From: Lichenibacterium dinghuense | GTDB lineage: Bacteria; Pseudomonadota; Alphaproteobacteria; Rhizobiales; Beijerinckiaceae | DNA length: 64,000 nt | Reading direction: 5' to 3' | Assembly: GCF_021730615.1 (NCBI RefSeq) | Contig: NZ_JAJLMN010000001.1 | Location: 4,599,501 to 4,663,500, forward strand | The notes under the pieces: generated by a model | What the model was told of the DNA's origin: nothing | The model's database searches: none | The model's input: only the letters and a program-made list of their open reading frames with translations | Translations under genes and position numbers: made by a program | Shown here: piece by piece, positions 1 through 8,808 of the stretch | Layout of the letters: each line of letters starts with the position of its first letter | How positions within the stretch are numbered: the first letter of the stretch is position 1

Positions 1-1538
1 AGGTCCCCCGCGGGCTCGTCTTCGGTCGCGGGCATCGGCACCGTGTCGGGCACGAAGGGGTCGAAGAACCAGCGGGCGGCCGGGTCCTCGCGGCCCTCGA
101 ACTCGCGGCGGATGGTCCGGATCTTCTTGCGCAGCTCGATGCCGAGCCGCACCGTGTCGTCCCACAGCACCTGACCCGAGCGGCCCTTCATCATCTGCGC
201 GCCGACGTCGAGCGAGGCGAAGATGGGGTAGAAGGGCGAGGTCGAGGCGTGGAGCAGGAAGCTCTCGTTCATGCGCCGGTGCTCGACGCGCCGGTCCTGC
301 CCGCGGATGTGGGCGTCCTTGGTGTGGATCTGCGAGGCCTGCGAGAAGCTCGCGAGCTGCTTGTGGGCCGACTGCGTGGCGATGACGCCGGGCGAGTCGG
401 GGCCGAGGTCCTTCAGCCCCATGGCGAAGCGCCCCGCGTAGAGCGGGTGGAACTTCATGAACCCCGCCCAGGCCTCGTCGAACAGGATGTAGTCGCACAG
501 GTGCCCGATGCGGCGCACGATCTCCTCGGCCGAGTAGATCGTGCCGTCGTAGGTACACTGCTCGATCACCGCGGCGCGGAACGGCCGCGGCCGGCGCCAC
601 GCGTGGGGGTCGGTGACGAGCGGGTTCGAGCGGATCTGCTCGCGGATGCGCTCCTCGTCGAGCGCGTCGGCGTAGATCGGGCCGATCAGCCCGTGCGCGT
701 TGCGGTCGGTCGGCAGGAAGACCGGGACGCCCTCGCCGAGCAGCAGCGCGCCGTGCAGCGCGGCCTTGTGGTTGTTGCGGTCGAACAGCACGAGGTCGCC
801 CTCGGCCACCAGCGCGTTCAGCACCACCTTGTTGGACGCCGAGGTGCCGTTCAGCACGAAGTAGGTCCGCTCGGCGCCGAAGATCGCGGCGGCCTCGCGC
901 TGGGCCCGCAGCGCCGGGCCCTCGTGGACCAGCAGGTCGCCGAGGTCGAGCACCGAATTGTCGATGTCGTCGCGGAAGATCGCTTCCCCGAGGTGCTCGA
1001 CGAAGATGCGGCCGATCGGCGAGCGGTTGTAGAAGACGCCGCCGTTGTGGCCCGGGCAGGTCCAGAGCTGGTTGCCCGCCTCGGCATAGTCGACCAGCGC
1101 GCCGAAGAAGGGCGTCTTCAGCGTGTCGGCATATTGCTTCACGCGGCTGACGAGGCCGCGGGCGATGAAGTCCGGCGTTTCCTCGGCGAGGAAGATGTAG
1201 CCGTCGATGAAGTCGACGACCTCGACCGGGATGTCCTCCAGGCGCTTGCGGCGCACCATCACCACGATGGGCATCTCGAGGCCGCGGCGGCGCATGAGGT
1301 TGACGAGGGCCGCCGTCTTGCCCTCGAAGCCGCGCTTGCCCCAGTCCACCACCATGCAGCCGATGGCGGCGTCGGTCTGCACCGCGATGGCGGCGTCCTC
1401 GACCTTGCGGGCCCGCACGACCTCGAAGCCCGAGCGCTCGACCGCCTCGATGATCTGCTCGATACGCCGCCCTTCGAGGTCGTCGGGGTCGAAGGAGGGC
1501 GTGCACATTAGCACGGTGAAGCGACGGGTGAAATCCAA
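1..1538 (-). CDS. Orn/Lys/Arg decarboxylase, PLP-dependent (C-terminal part cut off)
   Basis: The reverse strand encodes a fold-type I PLP decarboxylase of the bacterial ornithine/lysine/arginine family, which removes CO2 from a basic amino acid to make a polyamine. It has an N-terminal wing (response-regulator-like) domain, then the aminotransferase-like domain. That domain includes TCPGHNGG, the LNGTSASNK stretch, a DEAW cofactor-contact motif and the Schiff-base lysine in SAHKQ. The reading frame is open to the left edge, so the C terminus is missing. I chose the TTG at 1538 because GGAGG lies 8 bases upstream and it gives a family-like N terminus; an ATG at 1508 is the alternative. The substrate cannot be decided from this fragment. 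Confidence 0.87.
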   Translation of the reverse strand, partial: MDFTRRFTVLMCTPSFDPDDLEGRRIEQIIEAVERSGFEVVRARKVEDAAIAVQTDAAIGCMVVDWGKRGFEGKTAALVNLMRRRGLEMPIVVMVRRKRLEDIPVEVVDFIDGYIFLAEETPDFIARGLVSRVKQYADTLKTPFFGALVDYAEAGNQLWTCPGHNGGVFYNRSPIGRIFVEHLGEAIFRDDIDNSVLDLGDLLVHEGPALRAQREAAAIFGAERTYFVLNGTSASNKVVLNALVAEGDLVLFDRNNHKAALHGALLLGEGVPVFLPTDRNAHGLIGPIYADALDEERIREQIRSNPLVTDPHAWRRPRPFRAAVIEQCTYDGTIYSAEEIVRRIGHLCDYILFDEAWAGFMKFHPLYAGRFAMGLKDLGPDSPGVIATQSAHKQLASFSQASQIHTKDAHIRGQDRRVEHRRMNESFLLHASTSPFYPIFASLDVGAQMMKGRSGQVLWDDTVRLGIELRKKIRTIRREFEGREDPAARWFFDPFVPDTVPMPATEDEPAGD

Positions 1539-1612
1539 GGGGCGGCCTCCGGCTGGGCCGTCTCCATCGGGCGCGAGTGCGACATTGGCGTGACGGCGGC
1601 AGACGGGATCTT

Positions 1613-1954
1613 TCAAACGGGCTTGCGTCGAGCCGGCCGGGCCGTGACGAAGTTGGCCCGGGTGCTGCCGTCGTCGACCTGCCAGACGGTGAGGACATCC
1701 GGCGTGCTGCCGTCCGGGCAGACGATCGCCCCCGTGATCCTGTGCTTCACCGCTCCGGGCACGGGCAGGGCGTCGCCCGGCCAACCTTTCAGAGCCTGTG
1801 ACGCCAGGGCGTCGGCGAGCGCCTCGGGACGTCCTCGATCGAAGCCGCGTCCCAGGAAGAATTTAGCCTTCGACCAGCCGGAAGGATGGTTGGGGTCGAG
1901 CAGGTAATCCCGGATCTTGGCCGAGGGGATCGTCAGCCGCTCGACCCGCGGCAT
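1613..1954 (-). CDS. DUF6883 domain protein
   Basis: A 113-residue protein whose core (KIRDYLLDPNHPSG, then KAKFFLGRGF) matches what I recall of DUF6883, a small domain found alone or at the end of larger bacterial proteins. Its function is unknown to me. There is no signal peptide or membrane segment. I start it at the ATG just inside the frame rather than at 2029, because the longer start would overlap the upstream gene and adds only Arg/Ser-rich sequence. It lies 4 bases after the DUF4926 gene and is surely cotranscribed with it. Confidence 0.7.
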   Translation of the reverse strand: MPRVERLTIPSAKIRDYLLDPNHPSGWSKAKFFLGRGFDRGRPEALADALASQALKGWPGDALPVPGAVKHRITGAIVCPDGSTPDVLTVWQVDDGSTRANFVTARPARRKPV

Positions 1955-1958
1955 CGAT

Positions 1959-2186
1959 TCAGCGCGCTTCGAGCGCGCCGGCCTCGACGGTCGCGAGACC
2001 GGCCTCGAACTCGACCTCGTAAGCGGCACCGTCGGCGTAAACGGCCACGACCGTCCCGCACGTTCCCGCCGGAATCCCGACGCCTTCGTCTGTCGTCACA
2101 GCCCGCAGCAGGCGCACGGTGGCCAGGTCCGCGAACCCACGCGAAATCCCGGCATCGAAGGAATAGGTGAGGACGGGCGCATTCAT
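1959..2186 (-). CDS. DUF4926 domain protein
   Basis: A 75-residue acidic protein with the compact beta-rich pattern of DUF4926 (VRLLRAVTTDEGVGIPAGTCGTVV, a Gly turn, then YEVEFE). The family is small and uncharacterised and, as I recall, usually sits next to DUF6883, as it does here. The two genes are 4 bases apart and probably form one transcript. A stoichiometric partnership is inference from the spacing. The fold resembles small SH3-like barrels, but that is pattern reading only. Confidence 0.68.
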   Translation of the reverse strand: MNAPVLTYSFDAGISRGFADLATVRLLRAVTTDEGVGIPAGTCGTVVAVYADGAAYEVEFEAGLATVEAGALEAR

Positions 2187-2275
2187 GGTGGCTGGCTCCC
2201 GCGACGAACCAAAAGGTTCGAGCCAAAGTGGGCGCAGCGCAACGAGCCGTCAATCACCCTGCGCCCGCCGACGTT

Positions 2276-3397
2276 TCACACCAGTTCGGCCATCGACGCC
2301 GCGGAGAAGTCCCTGAGGCCCGCCCCGTCGCCCGCCCGCACCTTGGCGACCCAGGAGGGATCGTTGAGGATGGCGCGGCCGACCGCGATGAGGTCGAACT
2401 CGTCGCGCTCCATGCGCGCGACCAGCGGCTCCAGCCCGGCCCGCTCCGACCCTTCGCCGCCGAAGGCCCCCATGAAGTCGCCCGACAGGCCCACCGAGCC
2501 GACGCTGATCGTGGCCCGGCCGGTGAGCTTCTTGGTCCAGCCGGCGAAGTTCAGCCCCCCGGCGCCGTCGACCTCGGGGAACTCCGGCTCCCAGAAGCGG
2601 CGCTGCGAGCAGTGGAACACGTCGACGCCCGCCTCGGCCAGCGGCCCGAGCCAGTCCGCCAGGGCGTCGGGCGTCTCGGCCAGGCGTGAGGAGAAGTCCT
2701 GCTGCTTCCACTGGCTCACGCGCAGGATCAGCGGGTAGTCGGGCCCCACGGCCGCGCGCATGGCCGCCACGACCTCGGCCGCGAAGCGCGAGCGCTCAGC
2801 GATGGTCGGGCCGTTGTAGCGGTCGGCGCGCCGGTTGGTGCCCGGCCAGAAGAACTGGTCGACGAGGTAGCCGTGCGCGCCGTGGATCTCGGCGGTGTCG
2901 AAGCCGAGGCGCTTGGCGTCCGCCGCGGCGCGCGCGAAGGCCGCCACCGTGTCGGCGATGTCCTCCTCGCTCATGGCGCGCCCGCGCGGCTGGCCGGGGG
3001 CGACGAGGCCCGACGGGCTCTCGACCTCGGCGTCCGGCACCCAGTCGGTGAGGAAGCTCACCACCGAGCCGGTATGCCAGAGCTGCGGACCCATGCGGCC
3101 GCCGGCCGCGTGCACGCCCTCGATCACGCGGGCCCAGCCGGCGAGCGCGGCTTCGCCGTGGAAGAAGGGGATCTTGGGGTCGTTGCGCGAGGCGGGGCGG
3201 TCCACCACGGTGCCCTCGGACAGGATCAGCCCCACCTCGCCCTCGGCCCTGCGGCGGTAATAGGCGGCGACGTCCTCGCCCGGCACGCCGTTCGGCGAGA
3301 AGGAGCGCGTCATCGGCGCCATGACGACGCGGTTCTTCAGCGCCAGCGACTTAACGCTGAAGGGGCGGAAGAGCGCCTCGACGGACGGGTGTGTCAT
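2276..3397 (-). CDS. Old yellow enzyme family NADH:flavin oxidoreductase
   Basis: A 373-residue FMN-binding TIM-barrel ene-reductase that reduces activated C=C bonds with NAD(P)H. Seen motifs: LKNRVVMAPMTR at the N terminus, QLWHTG, HGAHGYLVDQF followed by NRRADRYNG (the family signature around the active-site histidine), and a C-terminal AVGRAILNDPSWV phosphate-binding segment. Length and motif order are normal for the family. It is divergently transcribed from an HxlR regulator 101 bases away, a common arrangement in which the regulator senses electrophiles and controls the reductase. The physiological substrate is unknown. Confidence 0.92.
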   Translation of the reverse strand: MTHPSVEALFRPFSVKSLALKNRVVMAPMTRSFSPNGVPGEDVAAYYRRRAEGEVGLILSEGTVVDRPASRNDPKIPFFHGEAALAGWARVIEGVHAAGGRMGPQLWHTGSVVSFLTDWVPDAEVESPSGLVAPGQPRGRAMSEEDIADTVAAFARAAADAKRLGFDTAEIHGAHGYLVDQFFWPGTNRRADRYNGPTIAERSRFAAEVVAAMRAAVGPDYPLILRVSQWKQQDFSSRLAETPDALADWLGPLAEAGVDVFHCSQRRFWEPEFPEVDGAGGLNFAGWTKKLTGRATISVGSVGLSGDFMGAFGGEGSERAGLEPLVARMERDEFDLIAVGRAILNDPSWVAKVRAGDGAGLRDFSAASMAELV

Positions 3398-3498
3398 GCG
3401 GACCGTGCTCCGGTTGGGGATGGCGACAGCAGTATCCCGCGTATATCAGGGGTCAATCAGGCACCCCCGATCCACCAGGTAGCTTCGAGGAAACCGGC
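3398..3498. promoter_or_regulatory. Divergent promoter region, ene-reductase/HxlR regulator
   Basis: This 101-base gap between two divergent start codons must hold both promoters. It contains the most AT-rich patch locally, around 3435-3460 (GCGTATATCAGGGG), a plausible operator or -10 area. I see no perfect palindrome. The role as the HxlR binding region is inferred from gene arrangement. Confidence 0.4.
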
Positions 3499-3873
3499 GT
3501 GACGCACCCTTCGGCCGAGGTCGTCTCCGAGGCGCACTGCCCGAGCCGCATGCTGCTCGACCAGATCGCCGACAAGTGGTCCGTGCTGATCCTGGCGGCG
3601 CTCTGCGACGGGCCGCTGCGCTTCAACGCGGTGCGGCGGCGGCTCGACGGCATCACCCAGAAGGCGCTCACCCAGGCGCTGCGGCGGCTGGAGCGGAACG
3701 GCATCGTCGAGCGCCGCGTCGTGACGGACGCGCCGATCGCCGTGGAATACAGCATCTCGCCCCTCGGCCGCTCGCTGGAGGAGCCGTTCCGCGTCATCAA
3801 CGCCTGGACGCACCGGCACCTGCCGGAGGTCGAGCAGGCGCGGGCGGCCTTCGACGAACGCCGCGGGGCCTGA
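3499..3873 (+). CDS. HxlR-family winged-helix transcriptional regulator
   Basis: A 124-residue DNA-binding protein with the HxlR/MarR-like winged helix: a conserved Cys near residue 14 followed by DQIADKWSVLILAALCDGPLRFN, then GITQKALTQALRRLERNGIVERR (recognition helix and wing) and the SISPLGRSLEEP tail. The start is taken as the GTG of VTHPSAE. Upstream in-frame residues come from the promoter region and do not look like protein. In this family the lone N-terminal Cys often senses thiol-reactive compounds, which fits control of the divergent ene-reductase. Confidence 0.85.
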   Translation: MTHPSAEVVSEAHCPSRMLLDQIADKWSVLILAALCDGPLRFNAVRRRLDGITQKALTQALRRLERNGIVERRVVTDAPIAVEYSISPLGRSLEEPFRVINAWTHRHLPEVEQARAAFDERRGA

Positions 3874-3875
3874 AA

Positions 3876-4724
3876 TCACTCCCCCGCGAGCCACCTCACG
3901 GTCCATTCGGTCGGCTGGCCGGGACGCCCCATCACCGCAGCGAGCCAGGGCAGCAGCGCCTCGGCCTCGGCCTTCAGCGTGTAGGGCGGGTTGACGAAGG
4001 CGAGGCCGGAGCCCGCCAACGGCCCGGCGTCCGGGTCGCCGACCAGCAGGTGGACCTGCAACACGCGCTTCATCCCCGACCCCGCGAGGCCGGCGGCGAA
4101 GCGGCCCACCGCCGCGCGGTTCTTCAGCGGATACCAGACCATGTAGGAGCCGGTGGGCCACTTGGCATGGGCGCGCAGCAGGGCCGCGAGCAGCCGGTCG
4201 AACTCGTCCGTCTTCTCGAAGGGCGGGTCGATCAGCACGAGGCCGCGGCGCTCGGGGGGCGGCAGCACCGCGTTGAGCGCCGCGTATCCGTCGGACGCCA
4301 TCACGCGCACGCGCTTGTCGCCGCCGATCTCGCGCTTGAGCGCTGCGGCGTCGTCCGGGTGCAGCTCGCAGAGCGTCAACCGGTCCTCCGGGCGCAGCAC
4401 CCACTGCGCCACCGCGGGCGAGCCGGGATAGCAGCGCCACAGGCCGTCCGCCCCGGCGGGGCCGACGGCCGCCAGATAGGGCGCCAGCACCTCGGCGAGC
4501 TCAGGCGGTCTGGGGGCCGCGGCGACGCGCGCGATGCCGTCGCGCCACTCGCCCGTGCGGGTCGCCTCGTCGCTGGCGAGATCGTAGACGCCGAGGCCCG
4601 CGTGGGTGTCGACGAAGCGGAGCGGGGCCGGCTTCGCGATCATGTAGGTGAGCACGCGGGCCAGCAGGGCGTGTTTGAGGACGTCGGCGAAGTTGCCGGC
4701 GTGGAAGGCGTGGCGATAGTTCAT
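3876..4724 (-). CDS. rlmJ: 23S rRNA (adenine(2030)-N6)-methyltransferase RlmJ
   Basis: A 282-residue SAM-dependent rRNA methyltransferase. The N terminus MNYRHAFHAGNFADVLKH is the family hallmark, DTHAGLG is the SAM-binding loop, and IDPPFE supplies the (D/N)PP(Y/F/W) motif of N6-adenine methyltransferases. I start at the ATG that gives this N terminus; an upstream start 14 codons earlier adds unrelated residues. The gene converges on the HxlR gene with 2 bases between the stops. Confidence 0.92.
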   Translation of the reverse strand: MNYRHAFHAGNFADVLKHALLARVLTYMIAKPAPLRFVDTHAGLGVYDLASDEATRTGEWRDGIARVAAAPRPPELAEVLAPYLAAVGPAGADGLWRCYPGSPAVAQWVLRPEDRLTLCELHPDDAAALKREIGGDKRVRVMASDGYAALNAVLPPPERRGLVLIDPPFEKTDEFDRLLAALLRAHAKWPTGSYMVWYPLKNRAAVGRFAAGLAGSGMKRVLQVHLLVGDPDAGPLAGSGLAFVNPPYTLKAEAEALLPWLAAVMGRPGQPTEWTVRWLAGE

Positions 4725-4792
4725 GCCTGCCCCTAACGCAGATCCGCCGACGCGCCCAACTCCCATCCCACCGCACGCCAGGGAGACCGCGC

Positions 4793-5476
4793 ATGACCAA
4801 GCCCACCGTCCTCGTCTTCGACGTCAACGAGACCCTGCTCGACATCGAGACCCTGGAGCCGCTGTTCCTGCGCGTCTTCGGCGACGGCGCGGCGATGCGG
4901 GACTGGTTCGCGCAGCTCGTGCTCCATTCCCAGTCCGCGACGCTCGCGGGGTTCTACGCCCCTTTCGGCGCGCTCGGGGCGGGCGTGCTCCGCATGCTGG
5001 GCGAGATCCGCGGGCGGCCCGTGTCGGACGCGGACGTGGCGGAGCTCACGGCCCGCACGCTCGGCCTGCCGGCGCACGCCGACGTGCTGCCGGCGCTGGA
5101 GCGCCTGCGCGGCGCCGGCTTCCGCCTCGTCACCCTGACCAACTCGGCGCCCGACCCGGACGTCAGCCCGGTCGAGCGCAGCGGCATCGGGCGCCTCGTC
5201 GAGCGGCAGTTCAGCGTCGATGCCGTGCGCCGCTTCAAGCCGGCGCCGGAGGTGTACCGGCAGGTGTCGGACGCGCTGGCGCTGCCGCCCGGCAGCTTCT
5301 GCCTCGTGGCGGCCCACGGCTGGGACACGATGGGCGCGCAGGGCCTGGGCTGGGCCGGCGCCCTGGTGACGCGCCCCGGCAACGCGCCGCTCGCGGTGCC
5401 AGGCCTGCCGGCGCCGGACCTCGTCGCGCCCGACATGGCGGCGTTGGCGGAGATGGCGATCGCGGCCTGGCGGTGA
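4793..5476 (+). CDS. Haloacid dehalogenase type II (HAD superfamily)
   Basis: A 227-residue cytosolic HAD hydrolase of the (S)-2-haloacid dehalogenase type. Motif I is FDVNETLLD, with the Asp nucleophile at position 10 and Asn in place of the second Asp usual in phosphatases. Motif II is TLTNS, motif III is KPAPEVY, and the acidic motif is reduced to VAAHGWDTMGAQ. These are the substitutions seen in dehalogenases rather than phosphatases. The real substrate may not be halogenated. It stands alone between rlmJ and a RidA gene. Confidence 0.85.
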   Translation: MTKPTVLVFDVNETLLDIETLEPLFLRVFGDGAAMRDWFAQLVLHSQSATLAGFYAPFGALGAGVLRMLGEIRGRPVSDADVAELTARTLGLPAHADVLPALERLRGAGFRLVTLTNSAPDPDVSPVERSGIGRLVERQFSVDAVRRFKPAPEVYRQVSDALALPPGSFCLVAAHGWDTMGAQGLGWAGALVTRPGNAPLAVPGLPAPDLVAPDMAALAEMAIAAWR

Positions 5477-5613
5477 AGCGCCCCCTCGGCACAGCAGAGC
5501 GGTCGGGAACGTCCCGCGCGACGTGAGGAGGTCGTGCCGGCCCATATCTGCGACCGAGACGATGGTCGTCCGCGCACTCGCGACGGCGCGGACCTTATCC
5601 GTCCCGGGCCGGA

Positions 5614-6000
5614 TCACCGCCGCCGCCGTCCGGTCAGCTCGATCTCGATCCGCATGCGCGGGTCGAGCAGCCCGGCGACCATCATGGTCGCGGCGGGCCG
5701 GGCCGCGCCGAGCCGCGCGCGCAGGGCAGGCCAGCAGCTCTCGAAGTCGGCCGGATCGGGCAGGATGTAGCGGACCCGGACCGCGTCGTTGAAGGTGAAG
5801 CCGGCCTCCGCCAGCGCCGCACCGATGTTGTCGAGCGCCCGCTCGCACTGCGCCGCCGCGCCCTCGGGGATCGTGCCGGCCGCGTAGTCGAAGCCCGTAG
5901 TGCCGGACACGAACACCCAGTCCCCGTCCACCACGGCGCGGCTGTAGCCGATCTCCGCCTCGAACCGCGATCCCGAGCCGATCAGCCTCCGCTCCCCCAT
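5614..6000 (-). CDS. RidA/YjgF family protein
   Basis: A 128-residue member of the Rid family, which hydrolyses reactive enamine/imine intermediates produced by PLP enzymes. Visible features are GYSRAVVDGDWVFVSGTTG at the N terminus and the NIGAALAEAGFTFNDAVRVRYILPD helix-strand. The canonical RidA active-site Arg region is replaced by GARPAATMMVAGLLDPRMRIEIE, which fits a Rid subgroup rather than archetypal RidA. Length is normal. No partner enzyme is adjacent. Confidence 0.85.
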   Translation of the reverse strand: MGERRLIGSGSRFEAEIGYSRAVVDGDWVFVSGTTGFDYAAGTIPEGAAAQCERALDNIGAALAEAGFTFNDAVRVRYILPDPADFESCWPALRARLGAARPAATMMVAGLLDPRMRIEIELTGRRRR

Positions 6001-6183
6001 GAGCTACCCCTTCCGGCGCCGGCCCTCGCCGGCCGCTCCACATCGTCAACGAGGTCTGAAAGCAACGCTTTGGTCATTCTGCCCCTTGCGGGCCGTTTAA
6101 CCTTGCCGATTTACAGTCATCCGGTGTTCATTTTCCAGAAATCGCCGGCGTCCACTGTCAGCTCAACAGAAGGACGGGCCACC

Positions 6184-6651
6184 ATGCAGATCGAAATCGC
6201 CACTTCGACGAACGTCACCCCGATCTCCGCGCCGGCGATCGCCGGCCGGTCCGACATCGTGCCCGGCGACGTGGCGTCGCTGCACCGCCACCTCTTCGCC
6301 GATGGTTCGCTCGACCGCGCCGAGGCCGAGGCACTGTTCGACCTGGAGCGGGCGGCGCTGAGCCGCTGCGACAGCTGGACGAGCTTCTTCATCCAGGCCG
6401 TGACCGACCACGTCGTCTGGGGCGCCCGTCCCACGGGCCGTCTCGACGAGACCCAGGCGGAGTGGCTCCTCGCCCAGGCCGACGCGGCCCGCACCCCGGC
6501 CTCCTTCGCCCTCCTGGTCAACGTGCTGGACGAGGCCCAGACCGTGCCGTCCTGGTTCGCGGGCGCCGTGCGGGCGCGGGCGGTGGCGGGCTGGCCGGGC
6601 CTGTCGCGGGGCGAGGACGCCTTCTCGCGCCCGCTGCGGATGGCGGCGTGA
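6184..6651 (+). CDS. Conserved hypothetical protein, 155 aa
   Basis: Not a family I can name. The protein is soluble and mostly helical, with an acidic N-terminal half (RHLFADGSLDRAEAEALFDLERA), then a Trp-rich central part (DSWTSFFIQAVTDHVVWGARP, EAEWLL-like) and an Arg-rich end. I start at the ATG preceded by GAAGGA. The upstream in-frame extension from 6070 covers an AT-richer leader that looks like promoter DNA. The 5' leader suggests a monocistronic gene. Confidence 0.7.
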   Translation: MQIEIATSTNVTPISAPAIAGRSDIVPGDVASLHRHLFADGSLDRAEAEALFDLERAALSRCDSWTSFFIQAVTDHVVWGARPTGRLDETQAEWLLAQADAARTPASFALLVNVLDEAQTVPSWFAGAVRARAVAGWPGLSRGEDAFSRPLRMAA

Positions 6652-6722
6652 TCCGACCGCGGTCGCTCCGGTCGGCGGATCGCGCCGCGGGATCCGGTGG
6701 TCGCACCCGAGCGCGATCCGCC

Positions 6723-6863
6723 CTACCGGCCGGCGAAGAGCGACACCAGGATGAAGGCGACGATCACCAGCACGAGGCCGCCGATCAGCACGTAGCGCAC
6801 GCCGACGCCGGACTTGCCCGCGCGGGCGTCCGTCTTGTCGAGGCGGGTCGGTCTCTCGCTCAT
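6723..6863 (-). CDS. Small single-span membrane protein, 46 aa
   Basis: A 46-residue ORF with a charged N terminus ([16 protein letters not shown]) and one hydrophobic helix of about 20 residues ([20 protein letters not shown]). Its ATG overlaps the lipB stop in an ATGA junction, so translation is probably coupled to lipB. It is too short for default gene callers. Single-pass proteins of this shape are common in Rhizobiales. Function unknown. Confidence 0.7.
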   Translation of the reverse strand: MSERPTRLDKTDARAGKSGVGVRYVLIGGLVLVIVAFILVSLFAGR

Positions 6864-7672
6864 CGGTCTCGCTCCCTGATTGCTGCGGCAACGGCAGGAG
6901 CCTCCGCAAGTTCCGCGCGTCCCGCCGCCGGATCCGCCGTCGGGCCGAAGACGCGCTCGAACTCCGCCCGCAGCACGCCGTCGAACTCCGCCATCGCGAT
7001 CGGCAAGCCGAGGTCGACGAGGCTCGTCACCCCGTAGTGCGACTGCGCGATGCCGCAGGGCACGATGCCGCCGAAATGGGAAAGGTCCGGCTCCACGTTG
7101 ACCGAGACGCCGTGGAAGCTGACCCACCGCTTGAGCCGGATGCCGATGGCCGCCACCTTGTCCTCCGCGGGCGTGCCGTCGAGCCCGGCGGGCTTGTCGG
7201 GCCGCGCCACCCACACGCCGACGCGGTCCTGCCGCCGCTCGCCCCGCACGTTCAGCCGCGCCAGCGCGCCGATCACCCAGTCTTCCAGCGCCGCCACGAA
7301 GGCCCGCACGTCCGGCCGCCGACGGTTCAGGTCGAGCATGACGTAGGCGACCCGCTGGCCGGGGCCGTGGTAGGTGTACTGCCCGCCCCGCCCCGTCCGG
7401 TGCACCGGGAACCGCCCGTCCCTGAGGTCGCCGTCCCGCGCCGAGGTGCCGGCCGTGTAGAGCGGCGGGTGCTCGACCAGCCAGACGCGTTCCGGCGCTT
7501 CCCCGGCGATGACGAGCGCGACATGCGCCTCCATGGCCGCCACCGCTTCGGCGTAGGGCACGGGAGCCTCCTCGACGCGCCATTCGACCGGCCCCGCCCC
7601 GCCGGCGGGCTTCAGGCCGGCCGCGGCGCTGCCGCGCGGGGCGGGGATGGTCGAGGCTTGATCGTCGGGCAT
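6860..7672 (-). CDS. lipB: Octanoyltransferase LipB
   Basis: A 270-residue lipoyl(octanoyl) transferase that moves octanoyl from acyl carrier protein to lipoyl domains, the first step of lipoate assembly. Motifs: [11 protein letters not shown], then [15 protein letters not shown] (the family signature), a Lys-containing [12 protein letters not shown] and the catalytic Cys in GIVPCGI. It is a little longer than E. coli LipB because of a Gly/Ala-rich N terminus. The stop overlaps the start of a 46-residue membrane protein. Confidence 0.94.
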   Translation of the reverse strand: MPDDQASTIPAPRGSAAAGLKPAGGAGPVEWRVEEAPVPYAEAVAAMEAHVALVIAGEAPERVWLVEHPPLYTAGTSARDGDLRDGRFPVHRTGRGGQYTYHGPGQRVAYVMLDLNRRRPDVRAFVAALEDWVIGALARLNVRGERRQDRVGVWVARPDKPAGLDGTPAEDKVAAIGIRLKRWVSFHGVSVNVEPDLSHFGGIVPCGIAQSHYGVTSLVDLGLPIAMAEFDGVLRAEFERVFGPTADPAAGRAELAEAPAVAAAIRERDR

Positions 7673-7825
7673 CGGCTCGGCTGACGGTGTGCGGGGGACG
7701 GGCCGCGATCCTAGCCGGGCGATGCCGCGGGGAAAACGACGCAGAAGGCCCTTGCCAGCCCCGGTCCCGTTTGTTAGTTCACAGGCCTCGCCGACGCCGG
7801 GTCTGACCCGGCAGCGACACAGGTC

Positions 7826-7910
7826 GCGGCCATGGCGGAATTGGTAGACGCGCTAGCTTGAGGTGCTAGTGGGGAGACCCGTGGAGGTTCGAGTCCTCTT
7901 GGCCGCACCA
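7826..7910 (+). tRNA. tRNA-Leu (anticodon GAG)
   Basis: An 85-base class II tRNA with encoded CCA. The 7-base acceptor stem GCGGCCA pairs with TGGCCGC, the anticodon stem is CTAGC/GCTAG with loop TTGAGGT (anticodon GAG), there is a long variable arm, and the T-arm contains GGTTCGAGTCC. The discriminator is A, as expected for leucine. It reads CTC and CTT codons. Confidence 0.96.
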
Positions 7911-8037
7911 ATCCCTCTCCGAGGGTTTGGATCACCTGAGGTCGAGGCTGCTCCGTCATCGCCGAGGGCGGTCCGACCGGGCGACCAGTATCCGCCTGGG
8001 ATGCTGTTCCAAAGCTCAACCTGATCGCTTTCGGAAG

Positions 8038-8066
8038 CCGCGCTGATGTCGATCGCGCGGTTTTTT
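8038..8066 (+). terminator. Rho-independent terminator downstream of tRNA-Leu
   Basis: A 6-base-pair GC stem (CCGCGC/GCGCGG) with an 11-base loop is followed directly by six T residues. It lies about 130 bases after the tRNA and probably ends its transcript. It also separates the tRNA from the HAD gene that follows. Confidence 0.7.
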
Positions 8067-8168
8067 CTGTCCGAGGTCCGAGCGAATCACGCGCTCGACG
8101 CTGGACGTCCCGCGCGGTAGCTCCGTCTCGGCCGGCATCGGAGCCCGGTTCAGGACGGAGGCGGTCGG

Positions 8169-8678
8169 TTGGACCAGGCGGCGCGGCGCGAACCTTTGAC
8201 GCTCTACCTCGACGTGGACGGCGTCCTGACGACGGCCGGCTACCAGCGGCGCGCCGGGGCGGACAGGCTCGACCCGGCCGAGGTCGCCATCGTGGCCTCG
8301 CTCGTGCGCGACCTCGGCGGGGTCGTGGTGGTGTCGTCGACCTGGCGCGTCGCCGACTGCAGGCCGACGCTGGTCGCGGCGGGCCTGCCTGCGGGCTGCT
8401 TCCACGCCGACTGGCGCACGGCCATCCCCGACACCAGCCGCGACCCGGAGACCGGCGGCATGCTCCCCGCCGACAGGGCGCGGCGCGGCGACGAGATCGC
8501 CGAGCATGCCGCCCGCAACGGGATCACCCGCTACCTCGTGCTCGACGACGTCGACGTCGGCCTTGCGCATCGCGGACGCCACGTCAGGCCCGATCCGGAG
8601 TGCGGAATCACCGAAGCGGAGGGCGCCCTCGCGCGCGAGCTGGTGGCTCGCATGGACGCCGCGTCGGACGGGAAGTGA
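8169..8678 (+). CDS. HAD-like phosphatase domain protein (Swiss Army Knife RNA repair type)
   Basis: A 169-residue HAD-fold protein beginning LTLYLDVDGVLT (motif I with both Asp residues, DVDGV), then VVVSSTWR (motif II region, Ser/Thr) and YLVLDDVDVG (acidic motif). This DVDGVL...SSTWR...LDDVD pattern is the one of small HAD domains described in RNA-repair-type proteins and phages. The start is a TTG with GGAGG upstream; no ATG is available before motif I. There is no evident partner for RNA repair nearby, so the biochemical role is open. Confidence 0.75.
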   Translation: MDQAARREPLTLYLDVDGVLTTAGYQRRAGADRLDPAEVAIVASLVRDLGGVVVVSSTWRVADCRPTLVAAGLPAGCFHADWRTAIPDTSRDPETGGMLPADRARRGDEIAEHAARNGITRYLVLDDVDVGLAHRGRHVRPDPECGITEAEGALARELVARMDAASDGK

Positions 8679-8808
8679 AAAATTCCTGAACGCGCGCGCG
8701 GAGATCCTTCGAAGCCGTTGATCTTCGCCCCGATTTGCCCCAAATCATGACGGTGGCATGACGCTCGCGTCGCGCCGCTCCCGACATCGCCTGGTCATCG
8801 AGACCTCG

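Noticed and set aside
5477-5613. Gap between haloacid dehalogenase and RidA genes checked for a small gene or RNA.
   Set aside because: Nothing beyond GC-rich convergent-end sequence is seen.
7774-8019. An 81-codon reverse-strand ORF across the tRNA-Leu region.
   Set aside because: It reads the antisense of the tRNA gene and ends before the terminator. Such ORFs are known annotation artefacts.
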